In this document: positions 44,585 to 55,000 of the stretch, one piece after another | Position numbering within the stretch: the first letter of the stretch is position 1 | How the letters are laid out: the number at the start of each line of letters is the position of its first letter | Source of the DNA: Ophiura sarsii | Taxonomy: Eukaryota > Echinodermata > Ophiuroidea > Amphilepidida > Ophiuridae | Length of the DNA stretch: 64,000 nucleotides | NCBI GenBank assembly: GCA_035610835.1 | Contig: CM069455.1 | Location: forward strand, 39,277,278 to 39,341,277 | Reading direction: 5' to 3' | Translations under genes and position numbers: made by a program | The notes under the pieces: model-generated | What the model was told of the DNA's origin: nothing | Databases searched by the model: none | The model's input: the letters and a program-made list of their open reading frames with translations, nothing else

Positions 44585-45345
44585 TTTTATATCCTTCATC
44601 AATATATTTCTTGTTCATTAATTTGTTAAAAGTAGACTCTCAAGACTGAGCTCAGCATAGGCCTTATTAGCCTAAGCTTTGTACATTTAAGCCTAGGCCT
44701 AGGGCCTAGGCAACGAGAAATATAAAAAAGAATTTTACTCACCACCTGGCACTAATACTGTAGCTGCAATATGTTTCAAAGTCAAAAGCTAACTGTTCAA
44801 AAGTTTTTAAAAGTTCCAACTCACGAACTGTTCAATTCAAATTTCATTCGGTTACGGGCACCGGCATAAAACTTGGAAAGCAATAAGACATGTCGAGTAC
44901 GGCGTTTTCCATTAAAGTGTATAATCTGCGTTGGTTTCCTTGCAAAATTTGCGAAAAACTGACACCCCATATTTTATTTGTTTTTTAGTCTTCTCGCTGT
45001 CTGCGTTGTCAATAAATTGAGTCAATTGATCCTTATTTACATGCCGAAACCGTGGAGTTTCACCAGCAGCCGCCATTGTTGAAACTGTGGTTGTCTGTTT
45101 ACGTTTTAAGGCTTGTCAATCCTAAAGTCAACTGTCATAATATTAACATAAAGAGAACTTTGACACGTAAATCGAGGTCATAGGGTAATAGTAGACTATT
45201 TCATTCTCCAAATAGTACCTCTCTCCCTCGTCAATAGCATTTTTGGTCTTCTTGCCTAATGGTGAGACTATTTTTGATCATGTGACACACTTTTAACCAA
45301 TTAATGAACAGGAATATATTGATGAAGGATATAATAAAGGTTATT
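44585..45345. mobile_element. TIR element enclosing a recombinase-like fragment
   Basis: The arm ATATCCTTCATCAATATATT with CTTGTTCATTAATTTGTTAA at left (about 44590) is mirrored by TTAATGAACAGGAATATATT with GATGAAGGATAT near 45300-45335. The inside carries the minus-strand ORF at 44912-45076 and downstream frame-shifted remains. Confidence 0.6.
44912..45076 (-). CDS. Crypton/KIAA1958-like tyrosine recombinase N-terminal fragment
   Basis: The 54-codon ORF starts at ATG 45076 in the context CAACAATGGCGG. It reads FRHVNKDQLTQFIDNADSEK, then TKKQIKYGVSVFRKFCKET, and stops at TAA 44914-44912. This matches, from memory, the N-terminal core-binding part of Crypton-type/KIAA1958-like (DUF3504) proteins, whose catalytic Arg/Tyr domain would follow. 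In another frame just downstream the DNA reads FYAGARNRMKF, a piece of the same family's next block, so a frameshift truncated the copy. No catalytic domain is present. It could be a fragment captured by the surrounding TIR element. The ORF is too short for default ORF finders. Confidence 0.5.
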   Translation of the reverse strand: MAAAGETPRFRHVNKDQLTQFIDNADSEKTKKQIKYGVSVFRKFCKETNADYTL

Positions 45346-45579
45346 GCATTTAGAATTTGTCTTTATCTGAGGCGTCACAAGAGTTGTAGAAAATGATGAT
45401 GAAAAGTACTAACAAAATCATGGGATGTCATTGATTTGTGCGCGTGAACGTGAACATCACTCAATTGGTTTTGTTATAGTCTATTTGGTCATCACGAGAC
45501 AGTGACGTATCCGCGTATCTTAACAATTCCAGCACATAACTCGCGCGTCTACTCTCTGCCGTATACACACGAGCGTTGA

Positions 45580-46472
45580 AGGTAGCACACCTCTAAATAG
45601 TTCCAGGCGAAAACTTGCAACTCTTATTGCGCAATACTTCTTATCAATACGCGTGATTAAAATAGTGATTTCTCGGGAACTACAGTGATTCAGCAGACGA
45701 GGTTGGTATCAAATTAAAGCTAACAATATGAATTTTAATGATAGATCATTCACAAATAATATTAACTATTTTTTGTTAATAAATAGTAGTCCTACTTTCA
45801 CGGTGCACGGCCGTAAGTCTTGCGAAAAATCAACTTGAAAAATGACAGTAGAGGGCTTAGATGCTCGATTGCTTAAAATCTAACGGTTATCCACGTATAT
45901 TTTACAATTTTAATCATAAGCTTGCTAAAATAGCTAGAGTTTACTACCAAATTGAATGACTTTCTATGTGTAAATTTAAAAATAACCTTGCCAGAACATG
46001 GTTTAAATCCTCGGAAAATCTAATAGTACGTTGGCCTGCGTGTATAATGCGTCATAGTTTGGGGGCATAAATAGAAATTTATACATAGAAATTCTTTCAA
46101 TTTGGTATTAAACTCTAGCTATTTTAGCAAGCTTTTGATTAAAATTGTAAAATATACGTGGATAACCGTTAGATTTTAAGCAATCGAGCATCTAAGCGCA
46201 TCGGCCGTAATTCAAAAACTTGTCTTTTGCTAATGTCGGGTTTCTAGCATAGTCGTAGGCCTAACATTTTCCTAACTTTAAATCGTTAAAATCGATCTAT
46301 CGTTATAAACATATTATAAGCATTGTCTTGGGCTTAAATTTGATACCAAAATCAATTCCTAAATCACAATGGTCATTGAGATATCATCTTTTGAAGCGTC
46401 GCGCATCGATCAAAATAAGGTGCAAAATGGTCGTCTAATTTCGACTTCCTATTATTTAGAGGTGTGCTACCT
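45580..46472. repeat. 893-bp foldback element, family H, left copy
   Basis: The ends are AGGTAGCACACCTCTAAATA and TATTTAGAGGTGTGCTACCT. The inside is also largely palindromic: GCTTAGATGCTCGATTGCTT near 45857 returns as AAGCAATCGAGCATCTAAGC near 46178. TGA lies next to both ends (a 3-bp duplication is possible). The inverted second copy is at 55088-55978. Confidence 0.85.
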
Positions 46473-46494
46473 TGAAAGGCGGAAGATACTATAA

Positions 46495-46640
46495 GTTATT
46501 AGGTGAGGTTGGGTCGGATACGGATTATATCTAGCTGAGGATTCTGTATCGGGACGAGGGCGCAGCCCGAGTCCCGATACAGACTCCGAGGCTAGATATA
46601 ATCCGTATCCGACCCAACCTCACCTAATAACGATTTTATC
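46495..46640. repeat. Palindromic module, family J, interrupted by the gypsy element
   Basis: The left arm AGGTGAGGTTGGGTCGGATA pairs with TATCCGACCCAACCTCACCT. The tip is GGGCGCAGCCC. A second copy lies at 57013-57147. The continuation of this copy resumes after the gypsy element at 55001. Confidence 0.85.
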
Positions 46641-46644
46641 CTAC
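46641..46644. repeat. Target-site duplication CTAC (left)
   Basis: CTAC directly precedes the LTR and is repeated at 55001-55004 after the other LTR. The uninterrupted paralogue at 57155-57170 reads ATCCTACTAAAA, with one CTAC. Confidence 0.9.
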
Positions 46645-47120
46645 TGTTGTGACGTGGTTTTAGGGAAAATACTCGCATGGCGGAGAGGGGATCAAAACAC
46701 ACAGAATGAATATAACGGATATAGCTTCCAAGTTATTTCTATATACATTTTATTAATTCATCATAAATAGTTCACTTACTCATATTATAAACGAACACAG
46801 CACCCAGCATCTAGACTATCCTAAAGAAATGACATGACACGCATCAATCGTGAGCTTCTGTAATTCAGAGCTCACCAGTCCTGTTGTGTGAATAGAAAAC
46901 TATATGGCCTAAACTTATGAGGTGTTGTCAGCGTGGCACGAAGACTTGAATTGGTCAGAGATATTGTCGCGTAGACTGAATGAGATTCAGAATACGGAAG
47001 TACGGTGTTGCCATTTCAAGTCAATCATGGCCTGAATTCTAGATATGAAAATACCTAATAGAATTAATAATAATATCAATATAATAATATCAATATAAAT
47101 ATAAATTTAGCGTCACAACA
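46645..47120 (-). repeat. 3' LTR of the gypsy element
   Basis: It is 476 bp, with terminal inverted repeats TGTTGTGACG and CGTCACAACA, longer than the usual TG..CA. It looks identical to 54525-55000. Confidence 0.95.
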
Positions 47121-47134
47121 TACGCCCTTCCTAA
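47121..47134 (-). other. Polypurine tract of the gypsy element
   Basis: On the minus strand AGGAAGGGCGTA abuts the 3' LTR, in the place where plus-strand priming starts. Confidence 0.65.
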
Positions 47135-48266
47135 CAAAATTGACACCTGACAATTTAACTTAAAGAATGCTGGGTGAAATATTTATAAAAGAAACTGATA
47201 TCTTTATCATATATAGAAACGAATTATTTATTTCGTCACAAATTTAACATGTGCTTTATCCATGTTTCCGTCTGCCAAATTGACGGCATCTAATATCAGG
47301 TTGTATAATTTTAACTCTCAGAGAATGTTATTTTATTTTTAAACGAGTGGCCTTAAATATAAATTTATTATTAATCTTCTGCGACGCCAAACCTGTGGAA
47401 ACCTGCGACCGTATTAACCCGGAATTCACGTGAAAAATTCCAAGTGATTACGCTCACACGGTAAAGAGGGATTTTTTGTTGTTGAACAAACACGCATACG
47501 GGATTCCCTTAAATGGCCTAACACAAACACACACACTCATACATAATCCTCGGATTAACGTGTGCGTCTAAAGGTTTCATCAAAAGTTGAAGCGCAAAAG
47601 AATTGGAAAATTTCCTTCCAATTTCGATGTTTCATACGGAAACATATTTTTCTTATTTCAAAGAAATCACGTTTTTGTGACCCTTTAAAATTAAATAGTC
47701 ATCAATGGTGACTATATATTATGTGTACACAACAAGACAATACAGGACAGACAAAACAAGACAAAGGTAGCACTACTGAAATATTTAGTAATTTACATTA
47801 AACTTTCTTTTGTTTGCGTCTATTCATGTGAGACTAATGTTGCCAGAAAACCTCACAACATATGCCTCTTCCGAAAAGATACAAATAAATATAACACTTA
47901 TTTGATCATACTGCATTTCCGCATTTTTGCTCAACTATATAAATTCAAACTTTCTACATGAAGAATATCATTGTGTGCAATTCTTTGCAACAATCATTTC
48001 TATATACAAATTAACGAAAGTGAACACACACTTTCAGGCAATGTTGCCCAAATTACAAATTGCTCTCATTCAACAATTTTATCAAAATAACACATTTTGT
48101 GTCATAAGAATTGTAATACTCATATCATGACATATCTCAGCCTACGGACTATAAATTTTATTCATATACTTCCTCTGTGTTCTCTATACTTGTACACTTT
48201 TCTCAATACTACTTATTTATTTGCTGTTTCAGACTCTGTTCCTGCAATGATTCTTGCCCGCTGGCT
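47135..48266 (-). other. 3' untranslated region of the gypsy element
   Basis: About 1.1 kb between the pol stop and the polypurine tract. No minus-strand ORF of note; no env. Confidence 0.7.
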
Positions 48267-51200
48267 TTACATCTTGCCAGTAATTTTGACTGGGTTAGCT
48301 TTCAGAGATTCTAAAGCGGCCGCGTTTAGGTTAGTCTCTGGTTCCCAAGTATTTCTTGAATTTGGGAAGCCCTGCCATTTTATCAAATACTCAAGACGTT
48401 TATTTTTAAAACGTCCCCTGAGAATACGCTCTATCACATATTCTGGAGTTTCATCTTGAATAGGAGGCAAACCTGGAATAATTGGAATCTGATTCTTGTC
48501 AGACTCGTGGGTAGCCAAAAGTTGTTCAAATATATCATCAGGACAATCGTCTAGAACTAATCCTGGAATTGGATCTCTATTTTCAGGATCCACAGGGGGA
48601 GTATCATTGCTTGGACGGACAAATATATTATATGCAAATTTCATACGGTTAACATGTACAGTAGATGTTACCAATTTGTTGTTTTCAAGATTTCGCACCT
48701 TGAAATTTACAGGACCAGTCTGTTCGACTAGTAGAAAGGGTCCCGCCCAGAACTTTGAGAGTTTACGTGACAATCCTTGTTGCAATGCAGGTATATAAAT
48801 CCAAACTGAATCACCAACTTGATATGGAACATCTTGCGCACGATCATCAAAACGCTCTTTCATTTTGGCTTGATTACGTTCAGCATGACGTTTTGAAATG
48901 TCCCTAAATACTTCGAGTTGTGATACCAGATTGTGAATGTGCTCACGAAGTGTCTTATCTGGATATTTGCATTGTGCTAGGAGTGTAACATCTATCGGAA
49001 GTCTTGCCTCTCTACCATACAACAAGAAGAAGGGACTAAATCCGACTGAATTTTCAGCGGGAGTTGTTCTATAGGCAAATTGTATAGCTGTTATGTACTT
49101 ATCCCAATCGCTTTGGTATTCATTGACATAATGTGAAATGGTATCCAGAATTACTGCATTAAAACGTTCCTGAATTGCATTGCATTGTGGATGATATGAA
49201 CTTGTATTCAGTTTGTGAGTGCGCATAATACGACAAACTTCCAATACAATCTTGGAGAGGAAATTTTGACCTCTGTCGCTCAACAAGGTTTGAGGACAAC
49301 CATGTTCACAAATTACATAATCAAAGAATGCGCGAGCAATGGTTGACGCATCAGTAACTTTCAATGGTACCAAAATTGGCCATCTAGTACAATGATCTGA
49401 AAAACAGAGTACATAGCGATTACCTGAAGTGGTAATAGGTAAAGGACCTAAAATGTCAACACTTACTCGTTCGAAAGCGCCTGGCACTTTCATAGTTACC
49501 ATTGGGGCTAGTACTTTATGTCTATGAGTTTTTCGTTGAGAGCAAGAAATACATGAACGGACCCAGTTGTCTACGTCACGATACATGCATTTCCAAAAGT
49601 AACGTTGACGGATTCTATTGTAGGTTCGCTGAAATCCAAAATGTGCGGCTAACACGTGATCATGACAGTTATTTAGAACTGTATCAATTAATTGCACGGG
49701 TATATACAAACGATGGACATTTCTTTCAGGCATGTGCCCTTTAGCAGGAGTATGCCAAATGTGATACAACAACCCTTCGTGTGCATAGTACTGATCAGCC
49801 TGTAAAACTACATTCCTAGCCTTAACAGCATTATCTGGCAATTCATCGTTTTCCAGATATTGCAACATTGATCCCGCAAATATATCCGTCAACAAAACTT
49901 GTTTGAATTTGTCTAAGTTGAGCTCATTTGGAAAGTTTGGAATATTTGGCTTGACTGAATCTTTGTCATTCTCAACACGTTTCCCTTTTTGAAATCGAAG
50001 ATTTCTAACCACGTTTACTGTAGGACGAGAGTTCACATCATTACTAGGATTTTGTATGATGTCGCTCACCATCTCGTCTAATCCCGACTTTACCCAGGCT
50101 ACCTTATTAACTTCTACAGCATCAGTGACTTTGGAATGAGAATGATTGCAATCAGTACAAATATCCATTCTGTCATAATCTATTCTACTTAATGCATCAG
50201 CGTTGCCATTATGGCGTCCACGAATGTGAATTACATCAAACTTATATGACTGCAGTTTAAGTGCCCATCGCGCTAATCGACTTCCGGTATTTTTGTTAAT
50301 ACCAAAGAGCCATTTCAAAGCGCAATGATCAGTTACAACAGTGAATTTGATACTATGTTGCAAATATGGAGCATATTTCTTGATTCCCTCGACAACTGCC
50401 AAAGCTTCAATTTCTGTAACAGTGTAATTTCTTTCCGCATCATGTAATGCTCTTCCACCATAGGATATCACACGTTCCTTGCCATCCTGCTTTTGGGCCA
50501 AAATAAAACCTAAACCAGTACGACTAGCATCGGTTTGCAATATGAATTCTGTGCCATCGAAATTTGGATATGCTAGAATTGGTGGCTCTAACAATTTTCG
50601 TTTGAGCGTTTTGAATGCTTCTTGACAACTTTGATCCCAAACAAAAGATACATCTTTTCTAGTTAAATTGGTTAGTGGTTCAGCAATTTTGCAAAAGTCC
50701 TTTATGAACTTTCGATAATATCCCACAAATCCAAGAAAAGATTTGACTTCGGTTACTTTGGCAGGAGTTGGATAATCTTGGACAATTTTCAATTTTGCTG
50801 GATCTGTTGCTACACCATCTTTGTTCACTACGTGACCTAAATATTTGACCTCAGTTTGACCAAAAGTACATTTCTTAGGTTGTAATTTTAGACCAGCTGC
50901 GCGCAACCTATCGAAAACTTGCCTTAAATGGTCCATGTGTTCGGAGAAAGAACTACTGAATATAATTATGTCATCTAAGTAACAGAGAACGAATTTCCAA
51001 TTCAAACCTCTCAAAACTTCTTGCATAGCTCGTTGGAAAGTGGCTGGAGCGTTATGTAAACCAAATGGCATTCTTTGGAATTCATATAGGCCATCTTGAG
51101 TGATGAATGCAGTTTTAGATTTGGAACTTTCTTCCAAGCCTATTTGCCAATATCCAGCCGCAAGATCAAGAGTTGTAATGAAATTTGGTTTAGCTGCACC

Positions 51201-52544
51201 TAAACTATCTAAAGCATCGTTTATGTTAGGTAACGGAAAGTTATCGCGTGCGCAAATCTTATTCAAGGCTCTAAAATCAATTGCAAATCTATAAGTATTT
51301 GGGTCACCAGCTTTAGGTGTCATGCATACTGGAAAGGACCAAGGACTTGCTGACTCCTTTATAATGTCTTGTTCTAACATTTCGTGGACTTGTCTACGTA
51401 CTTCGGCTTGAATGTGAGGAGCTTGCCTATACGGTCTAGATCTAATAGGAGGGTGATCACCAGTGTTAATAGCATGTTTAACACGGGAGTAATTACCAGT
51501 AGGACCCCCTTTTACTTGAAATATATCAATATATTCAGTGAGTAAACCATTGATTTCAGATGCTTCAGTACCTGACATGTGATCAGTATTTAAATTCACT
51601 TTTGAAAGGACTTCCTTTACTGAATCTTGTTTACTGTTTACATCGCTAGCTACCGCGGATGCTTGCCTTATATTAACATTGTTAACATAGTTTTTCTCAA
51701 GATCGGGGAAGGAGTGAATCCTATGCGGGTCAACGAGAGAAAAAATGCCCAATTTAGTACGAGGGTACAAAGTTATTGGTTCATCAGTAGTATTCATAAC
51801 TAATAAATGAATACAGTTATTCTGTACACTAGAAGCAGTATTCGCGATCAATACACCTAATGCAGAGACACGCCTACCTCCATGAGAGAGACCAATTGTA
51901 TTGAATGGCAATTTATTTGACAGTCTTGCGCACACAACAGACTGAGTGTGAGCAGGAATTTCCTGTTTCTCAATGACAAGTATTTTACTCTCCTTAGCAA
52001 GTCTTAGTGTACGAGATTCACAATCTATTCTTGCGCAGTGCCTGTTTAAAAACTGAGACCCAAGTATGATACGTGTACTTAAGTTACGAGCAATATTCAT
52101 AGGTACAGGAAATTGTGTGCCATTGACAGATATGGACAAAACTATGAATCCAGTAATTTCCAAACTACTACCATTTGCTGCGCGTGCTTCAGCTACACGT
52201 GATTTTTCTATAGAAAAACGCAAATTGGAAAGATTAGCATGAAACCAATCGTGATCAATAATGTTGACAGAAGCACCTGTATCAATCAAACATTGAACAG
52301 GGTTACCATTAACAAATGCTGCTATGGTATTCAACGTAGACAAATTAATCTCAATATGCGCTTGTGAAAAACTGGAATTCGATTTTTGTCCAAATGTCTG
52401 TCTGTTCAAATCAAGAGGTACACGGTTTGCATTGCCATTTCGGTCTACACCTCTTACATGTTCAAATCTTTGAAACCTTAACCCATCTACATGTCGTGGA
52501 ACATGTTTCTTTTTCTGTCTAGCAGATGGGTTTATTAGTTTAAA
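48267..52544 (-). CDS. pol: Gypsy Pol polyprotein (protease, RT, RNase H, integrase, chromodomain)
   Basis: The open frame runs without a stop from the slippery site at 52544 to 48267. Residue numbers here count from codon 52409. Aspartic protease DTGAS is at 43-47. RT spans about 310-500 with YLDD at 477-480. RNase H has TDAS near 626, and NADALSR follows near 737. Integrase has an HHCC zinc finger (about 917-956) and a D985, D1045, E1081 triad with 35 residues between the last two. A GPF/Y-like module (FWAGPFLLVEQTGPVNFKV) lies near 1220. A chromodomain (YVIERILRGRF, YLIKWQGFPNSRNTWEPE) is at about 1323-1362, which in chromoviruses steers integration to marked chromatin. There is no ATG at the start; expression as a Gag-Pol fusion through -1 frameshifting fits the sequence. 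All catalytic residues are present. Confidence 0.95.
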   Translation of the reverse strand, partial: FKLINPSARQKKKHVPRHVDGLRFQRFEHVRGVDRNGNANRVPLDLNRQTFGQKSNSSFSQAHIEINLSTLNTIAAFVNGNPVQCLIDTGASVNIIDHDWFHANLSNLRFSIEKSRVAEARAANGSSLEITGFIVLSISVNGTQFPVPMNIARNLSTRIILGSQFLNRHCARIDCESRTLRLAKESKILVIEKQEIPAHTQSVVCARLSNKLPFNTIGLSHGGRRVSALGVLIANTASSVQNNCIHLLVMNTTDEPITLYPRTKLGIFSLVDPHRIHSFPDLEKNYVNNVNIRQASAVASDVNSKQDSVKEVLSKVNLNTDHMSGTEASEINGLLTEYIDIFQVKGGPTGNYSRVKHAINTGDHPPIRSRPYRQAPHIQAEVRRQVHEMLEQDIIKESASPWSFPVCMTPKAGDPNTYRFAIDFRALNKICARDNFPLPNINDALDSLGAAKPNFITTLDLAAGYWQIGLEESSKSKTAFITQDGLYEFQRMPFGLHNAPATFQRAMQEVLRGLNWKFVLCYLDDIIIFSSSFSEHMDHLRQVFDRLRAAGLKLQPKKCTFGQTEVKYLGHVVNKDGVATDPAKLKIVQDYPTPAKVTEVKSFLGFVGYYRKFIKDFCKIAEPLTNLTRKDVSFVWDQSCQEAFKTLKRKLLEPPILAYPNFDGTEFILQTDASRTGLGFILAQKQDGKERVISYGGRALHDAERNYTVTEIEALAVVEGIKKYAPYLQHSIKFTVVTDHCALKWLFGINKNTGSRLARWALKLQSYKFDVIHIRGRHNGNADALSRIDYDRMDICTDCNHSHSKVTDAVEVNKVAWVKSGLDEMVSDIIQNPSNDVNSRPTVNVVRNLRFQKGKRVENDKDSVKPNIPNFPNELNLDKFKQVLLTDIFAGSMLQYLENDELPDNAVKARNVVLQADQYYAHEGLLYHIWHTPAKGHMPERNVHRLYIPVQLIDTVLNNCHDHVLAAHFGFQRTYNRIRQRYFWKCMYRDVDNWVRSCISCSQRKTHRHKVLAPMVTMKVPGAFERVSVDILGPLPITTSGNRYVLCFSDHCTRWPILVPLKVTDASTIARAFFDYVICEHGCPQTLLSDRGQNFLSKIVLEVCRIMRTHKLNTSSYHPQCNAIQERFNAVILDTISHYVNEYQSDWDKYITAIQFAYRTTPAENSVGFSPFFLLYGREARLPIDVTLLAQCKYPDKTLREHIHNLVSQLEVFRDISKRHAERNQAKMKERFDDRAQDVPYQVGDSVWIYIPALQQGLSRKLSKFWAGPFLLVEQTGPVNFKVRNLENNKLVTSTVHVNRMKFAYNIFVRPSNDTPPVDPENRDPIPGLVLDDCPDDIFEQLLATHESDKNQIPIIPGLPPIQDETPEYVIERILRGRFKNKRLEYLIKWQGFPNSRNTWEPETNLNAAALESLKANPVKITGKM

Positions 52545-53482
52545 GGATTCCTATTTACGTCAAATTTGGCATAGCATTTTCTCCACCCATGTCCCACACG
52601 ACCACACCTATTGCATACTAATTTTCTGTACGATCTATAGGGGGCCTGTGACTGCCTTGGTTGATTCCAAGTTTGACTAGGTTGATGCCTAGGTTGAGAG
52701 GAACTACTTATACTATCTGAATTGTAAGTACGATCTAACGGGGAAGAAAAAGAGACATGTTTGTCGTGTTCTAATTTCTCCATTCTGGTGGCTATATTAG
52801 ACACGACTCCCGTCAGTGTGTCCAGAACAGAATTAATGCTATTTACCTGGGGCTCAGTATTTTGTGATTGTGCAGGTGCGAATAGCGAGTCATTTGCCGT
52901 TTGCTGTACTGAAATTCCCAATCTCGCGGCGTCTAGTGCTTGTTTAAATGATTCAGGTTCTTTTGAAAACACAAACGCTCTGACAGAAGGCAAAAGACCG
53001 CGAACAAAAATAGATAATTTTTCTGCTTCAGATTTACCAACCTGCTTGCACCATCTTATTATTTCACAAGCATAGTCGTCAAGTGTTTCTGATGTCAATT
53101 GCTTACGCGACAACAGCTTAGATTCGACGCTCCATTTCCAAGATGAACCTTCGAAATTACTTTTAAGTAAATCTTTAATCTTGGTTATGGTATCCTTATC
53201 TGTATCAGGAATTGAATCCAAATAGACGCGAGCATTTCCATACACTTTTGTTTGTAAGGCAAGTATAGATTTTGGCGCGGTATAATCTCTCAGATCAGCA
53301 TACGTCTCAAATCTACTAATGAAGTTATCTACGTCATCATCTGGATTACCAGAATATTTAATATCGCAATTATGCATATCATATTTAGCCATATTTGCTA
53401 CGTCAAGTTCAACCTCCTCTATACTATTAAGTGATATAACAGACTTACTATCACTATCACTATCGCTATCGCTATCGCTCAT
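52535..53482 (-). CDS. gag: Gypsy Gag protein
   Basis: This is a 315-residue structural protein that would form the particle and package the RNA. It begins with a Ser-Asp repeat (MSDSDSDSDSDS, coded by a short tandem repeat), then a capsid-like helical region (about 40-195, with DDVDNFISRFETYADLRDYT and SVESKLLSRKQLTSETLDDY, as in retrotransposon gag domains). It ends with one CCHC zinc knuckle (CNRCGRVGHGWRKC, about 289-302) and stops 13 residues later. Pol lies in the -1 frame and overlaps the last codons. The ATG at 53482 is the first in frame after the leader. Confidence 0.93.
   Translation of the reverse strand: MSDSDSDSDSDSKSVISLNSIEEVELDVANMAKYDMHNCDIKYSGNPDDDVDNFISRFETYADLRDYTAPKSILALQTKVYGNARVYLDSIPDTDKDTITKIKDLLKSNFEGSSWKWSVESKLLSRKQLTSETLDDYACEIIRWCKQVGKSEAEKLSIFVRGLLPSVRAFVFSKEPESFKQALDAARLGISVQQTANDSLFAPAQSQNTEPQVNSINSVLDTLTGVVSNIATRMEKLEHDKHVSFSSPLDRTYNSDSISSSSQPRHQPSQTWNQPRQSQAPYRSYRKLVCNRCGRVGHGWRKCYAKFDVNRNPLN
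52538..52544 (-). promoter_or_regulatory. -1 ribosomal frameshift heptamer TTTAAAC at gag end
   Basis: On the minus strand the gag frame reads CCT TTA AAC TAA, so T TTA AAC sits in the canonical X XXY YYZ register directly before the stop. Slipping back one base enters the open pol frame (TTT AAA CTA...). A 6-bp hairpin (ACATGT, loop TCCACG, ACATGT) lies about 31 bases on, further than the usual spacing; a pseudoknot was not assessed. Confidence 0.8.
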
Positions 53483-54506
53483 TGCCTTTTTAACAATCTA
53501 TGTCAAAATCACAAGCTAATTCCAAAGAGAATTCGGAATTTAATCAACAAAATTTTTAGTCAATCTCAAGTTCAAGATCAAAATTCAAGTTCAAATTCAA
53601 TCAAAATTTGAAAAATCTGAACATGAACCAAGTTTATTAATTATTAAACTTGATTAAGATTATCAATTAAAATTTATTGATTATGATTGATGATTAAATT
53701 TAATTAATAGACTAACAATGAACTTAATTGATGAAGTTTAAATTCACCAATGAGAAAAATAAAATAAAAGCTCAATGAAATCCAAGTCAACAATTTAAAG
53801 TTGACATCAAATTAAATGAATAAAGTCCCAAGTTACAGCTGAATTTATAAAATATTTATTCAATTGCAGTGCAGTGTATCAATATTATGTATCTTGATTT
53901 AGAAATCAGTCCATTCAAAAATAAACAAGATTTATTTCATCCGAAGAAATTGTCTGTCTGAAACGCACCTGTCCAGTAGAAGAGCTTATAAAATCTACAC
54001 AATAGAATTTTACCGCGCTCGAGAATTTCAATCTCGGATTAAAAATTTTTATCAATGGATATCAGACCGTGGTCATGCACTTTTGAACCAGATTATCAGA
54101 GACTTGCAAATCGGAACAATTACATGTATATAAAAGACTTTATCGACTTGCCACGTTGAACATGTAGAATGCGCCCATTATTGCCAGCGTAAATAAGACC
54201 TAAATATTGATAGGCCATACTACATGTATTTCGTGTATACTATTTTAAACACAATTTTAATAGACCTTTCTGGGTCTATAAAACAAATTTCAATAGACAT
54301 ATAATTAAATTTCAGCAGTGCATACCAACAAAATGCTACCTGAATTCAAACCCTCTCACCACGCTGAGTTATAGTCGTCGACACTGGATGCGATGAACAA
54401 CAAAATACATATACAACTTTGTAGCTACAGTCCTAATTATTCAAAATGAAGGGGGCTGGTAAATTGACCGGAATAATAAAACATTGATATAGGAATATCA
54501 AAAAAG
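53483..54506 (-). other. 5' leader of the gypsy element
   Basis: About 1 kb of AT-rich leader lies between primer site and gag. Near 53555-53620 it is rich in repeated TTGAACTTG/CAAGTTCAA-like words. Packaging signals may lie here, but none can be pinpointed. Confidence 0.6.
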
Positions 54507-54524
54507 ACGGAATTCTCCACCAGA
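54507..54524 (-). other. Primer-binding site of the gypsy element
   Basis: On the minus strand, two bases after the 5' LTR, the sequence is TGGTGGAGAATTCCGT. It starts TGG as expected for pairing with a tRNA 3' CCA. I could not name the tRNA. Confidence 0.6.
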
Positions 54525-55000
54525 TGTTGTGACGTGGTTTTAGGGAAAATACTCGCATGGCGGAGAGGGGATCAAAACACACAGAATGAATATAACGGAT
54601 ATAGCTTCCAAGTTATTTCTATATACATTTTATTAATTCATCATAAATAGTTCACTTACTCATATTATAAACGAACACAGCACCCAGCATCTAGACTATC
54701 CTAAAGAAATGACATGACACGCATCAATCGTGAGCTTCTGTAATTCAGAGCTCACCAGTCCTGTTGTGTGAATAGAAAACTATATGGCCTAAACTTATGA
54801 GGTGTTGTCAGCGTGGCACGAAGACTTGAATTGGTCAGAGATATTGTCGCGTAGACTGAATGAGATTCAGAATACGGAAGTACGGTGTTGCCATTTCAAG
54901 TCAATCATGGCCTGAATTCTAGATATGAAAATACCTAATAGAATTAATAATAATATCAATATAATAATATCAATATAAATATAAATTTAGCGTCACAACA
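54525..55000 (-). repeat. 5' LTR of the gypsy element
   Basis: It is 476 bp and identical by eye to 46645-47120. Promoter and polyadenylation signals are expected inside but were not resolved. Confidence 0.95.

Larger units (their letters stand above)
46645..55000 (-). mobile_element. Complete Ty3/gypsy LTR retrotransposon with chromodomain
   Basis: This 8.36-kb element has two 476-bp LTRs, gag, pol, a primer-binding site next to the right-hand LTR and a purine tract next to the left-hand LTR, so it is transcribed on the minus strand. It is flanked by CTAC duplications. The LTRs look identical line by line, so insertion is recent. A protease-RT-RNase H-integrase order with a C-terminal chromodomain marks it as Ty3/gypsy (Metaviridae). 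No env-like ORF is present; about 1.1 kb of non-coding DNA lies between pol and the 3' LTR. Confidence 0.96.

Noticed and set aside
47121..48266. Env gene of the gypsy element
   Set aside because: No minus-strand open frame with signal peptide or membrane anchor between pol and the 3' LTR.
48496..53519. Plus-strand open frames across the gypsy element
   Set aside because: Antisense shadows of gag and pol.
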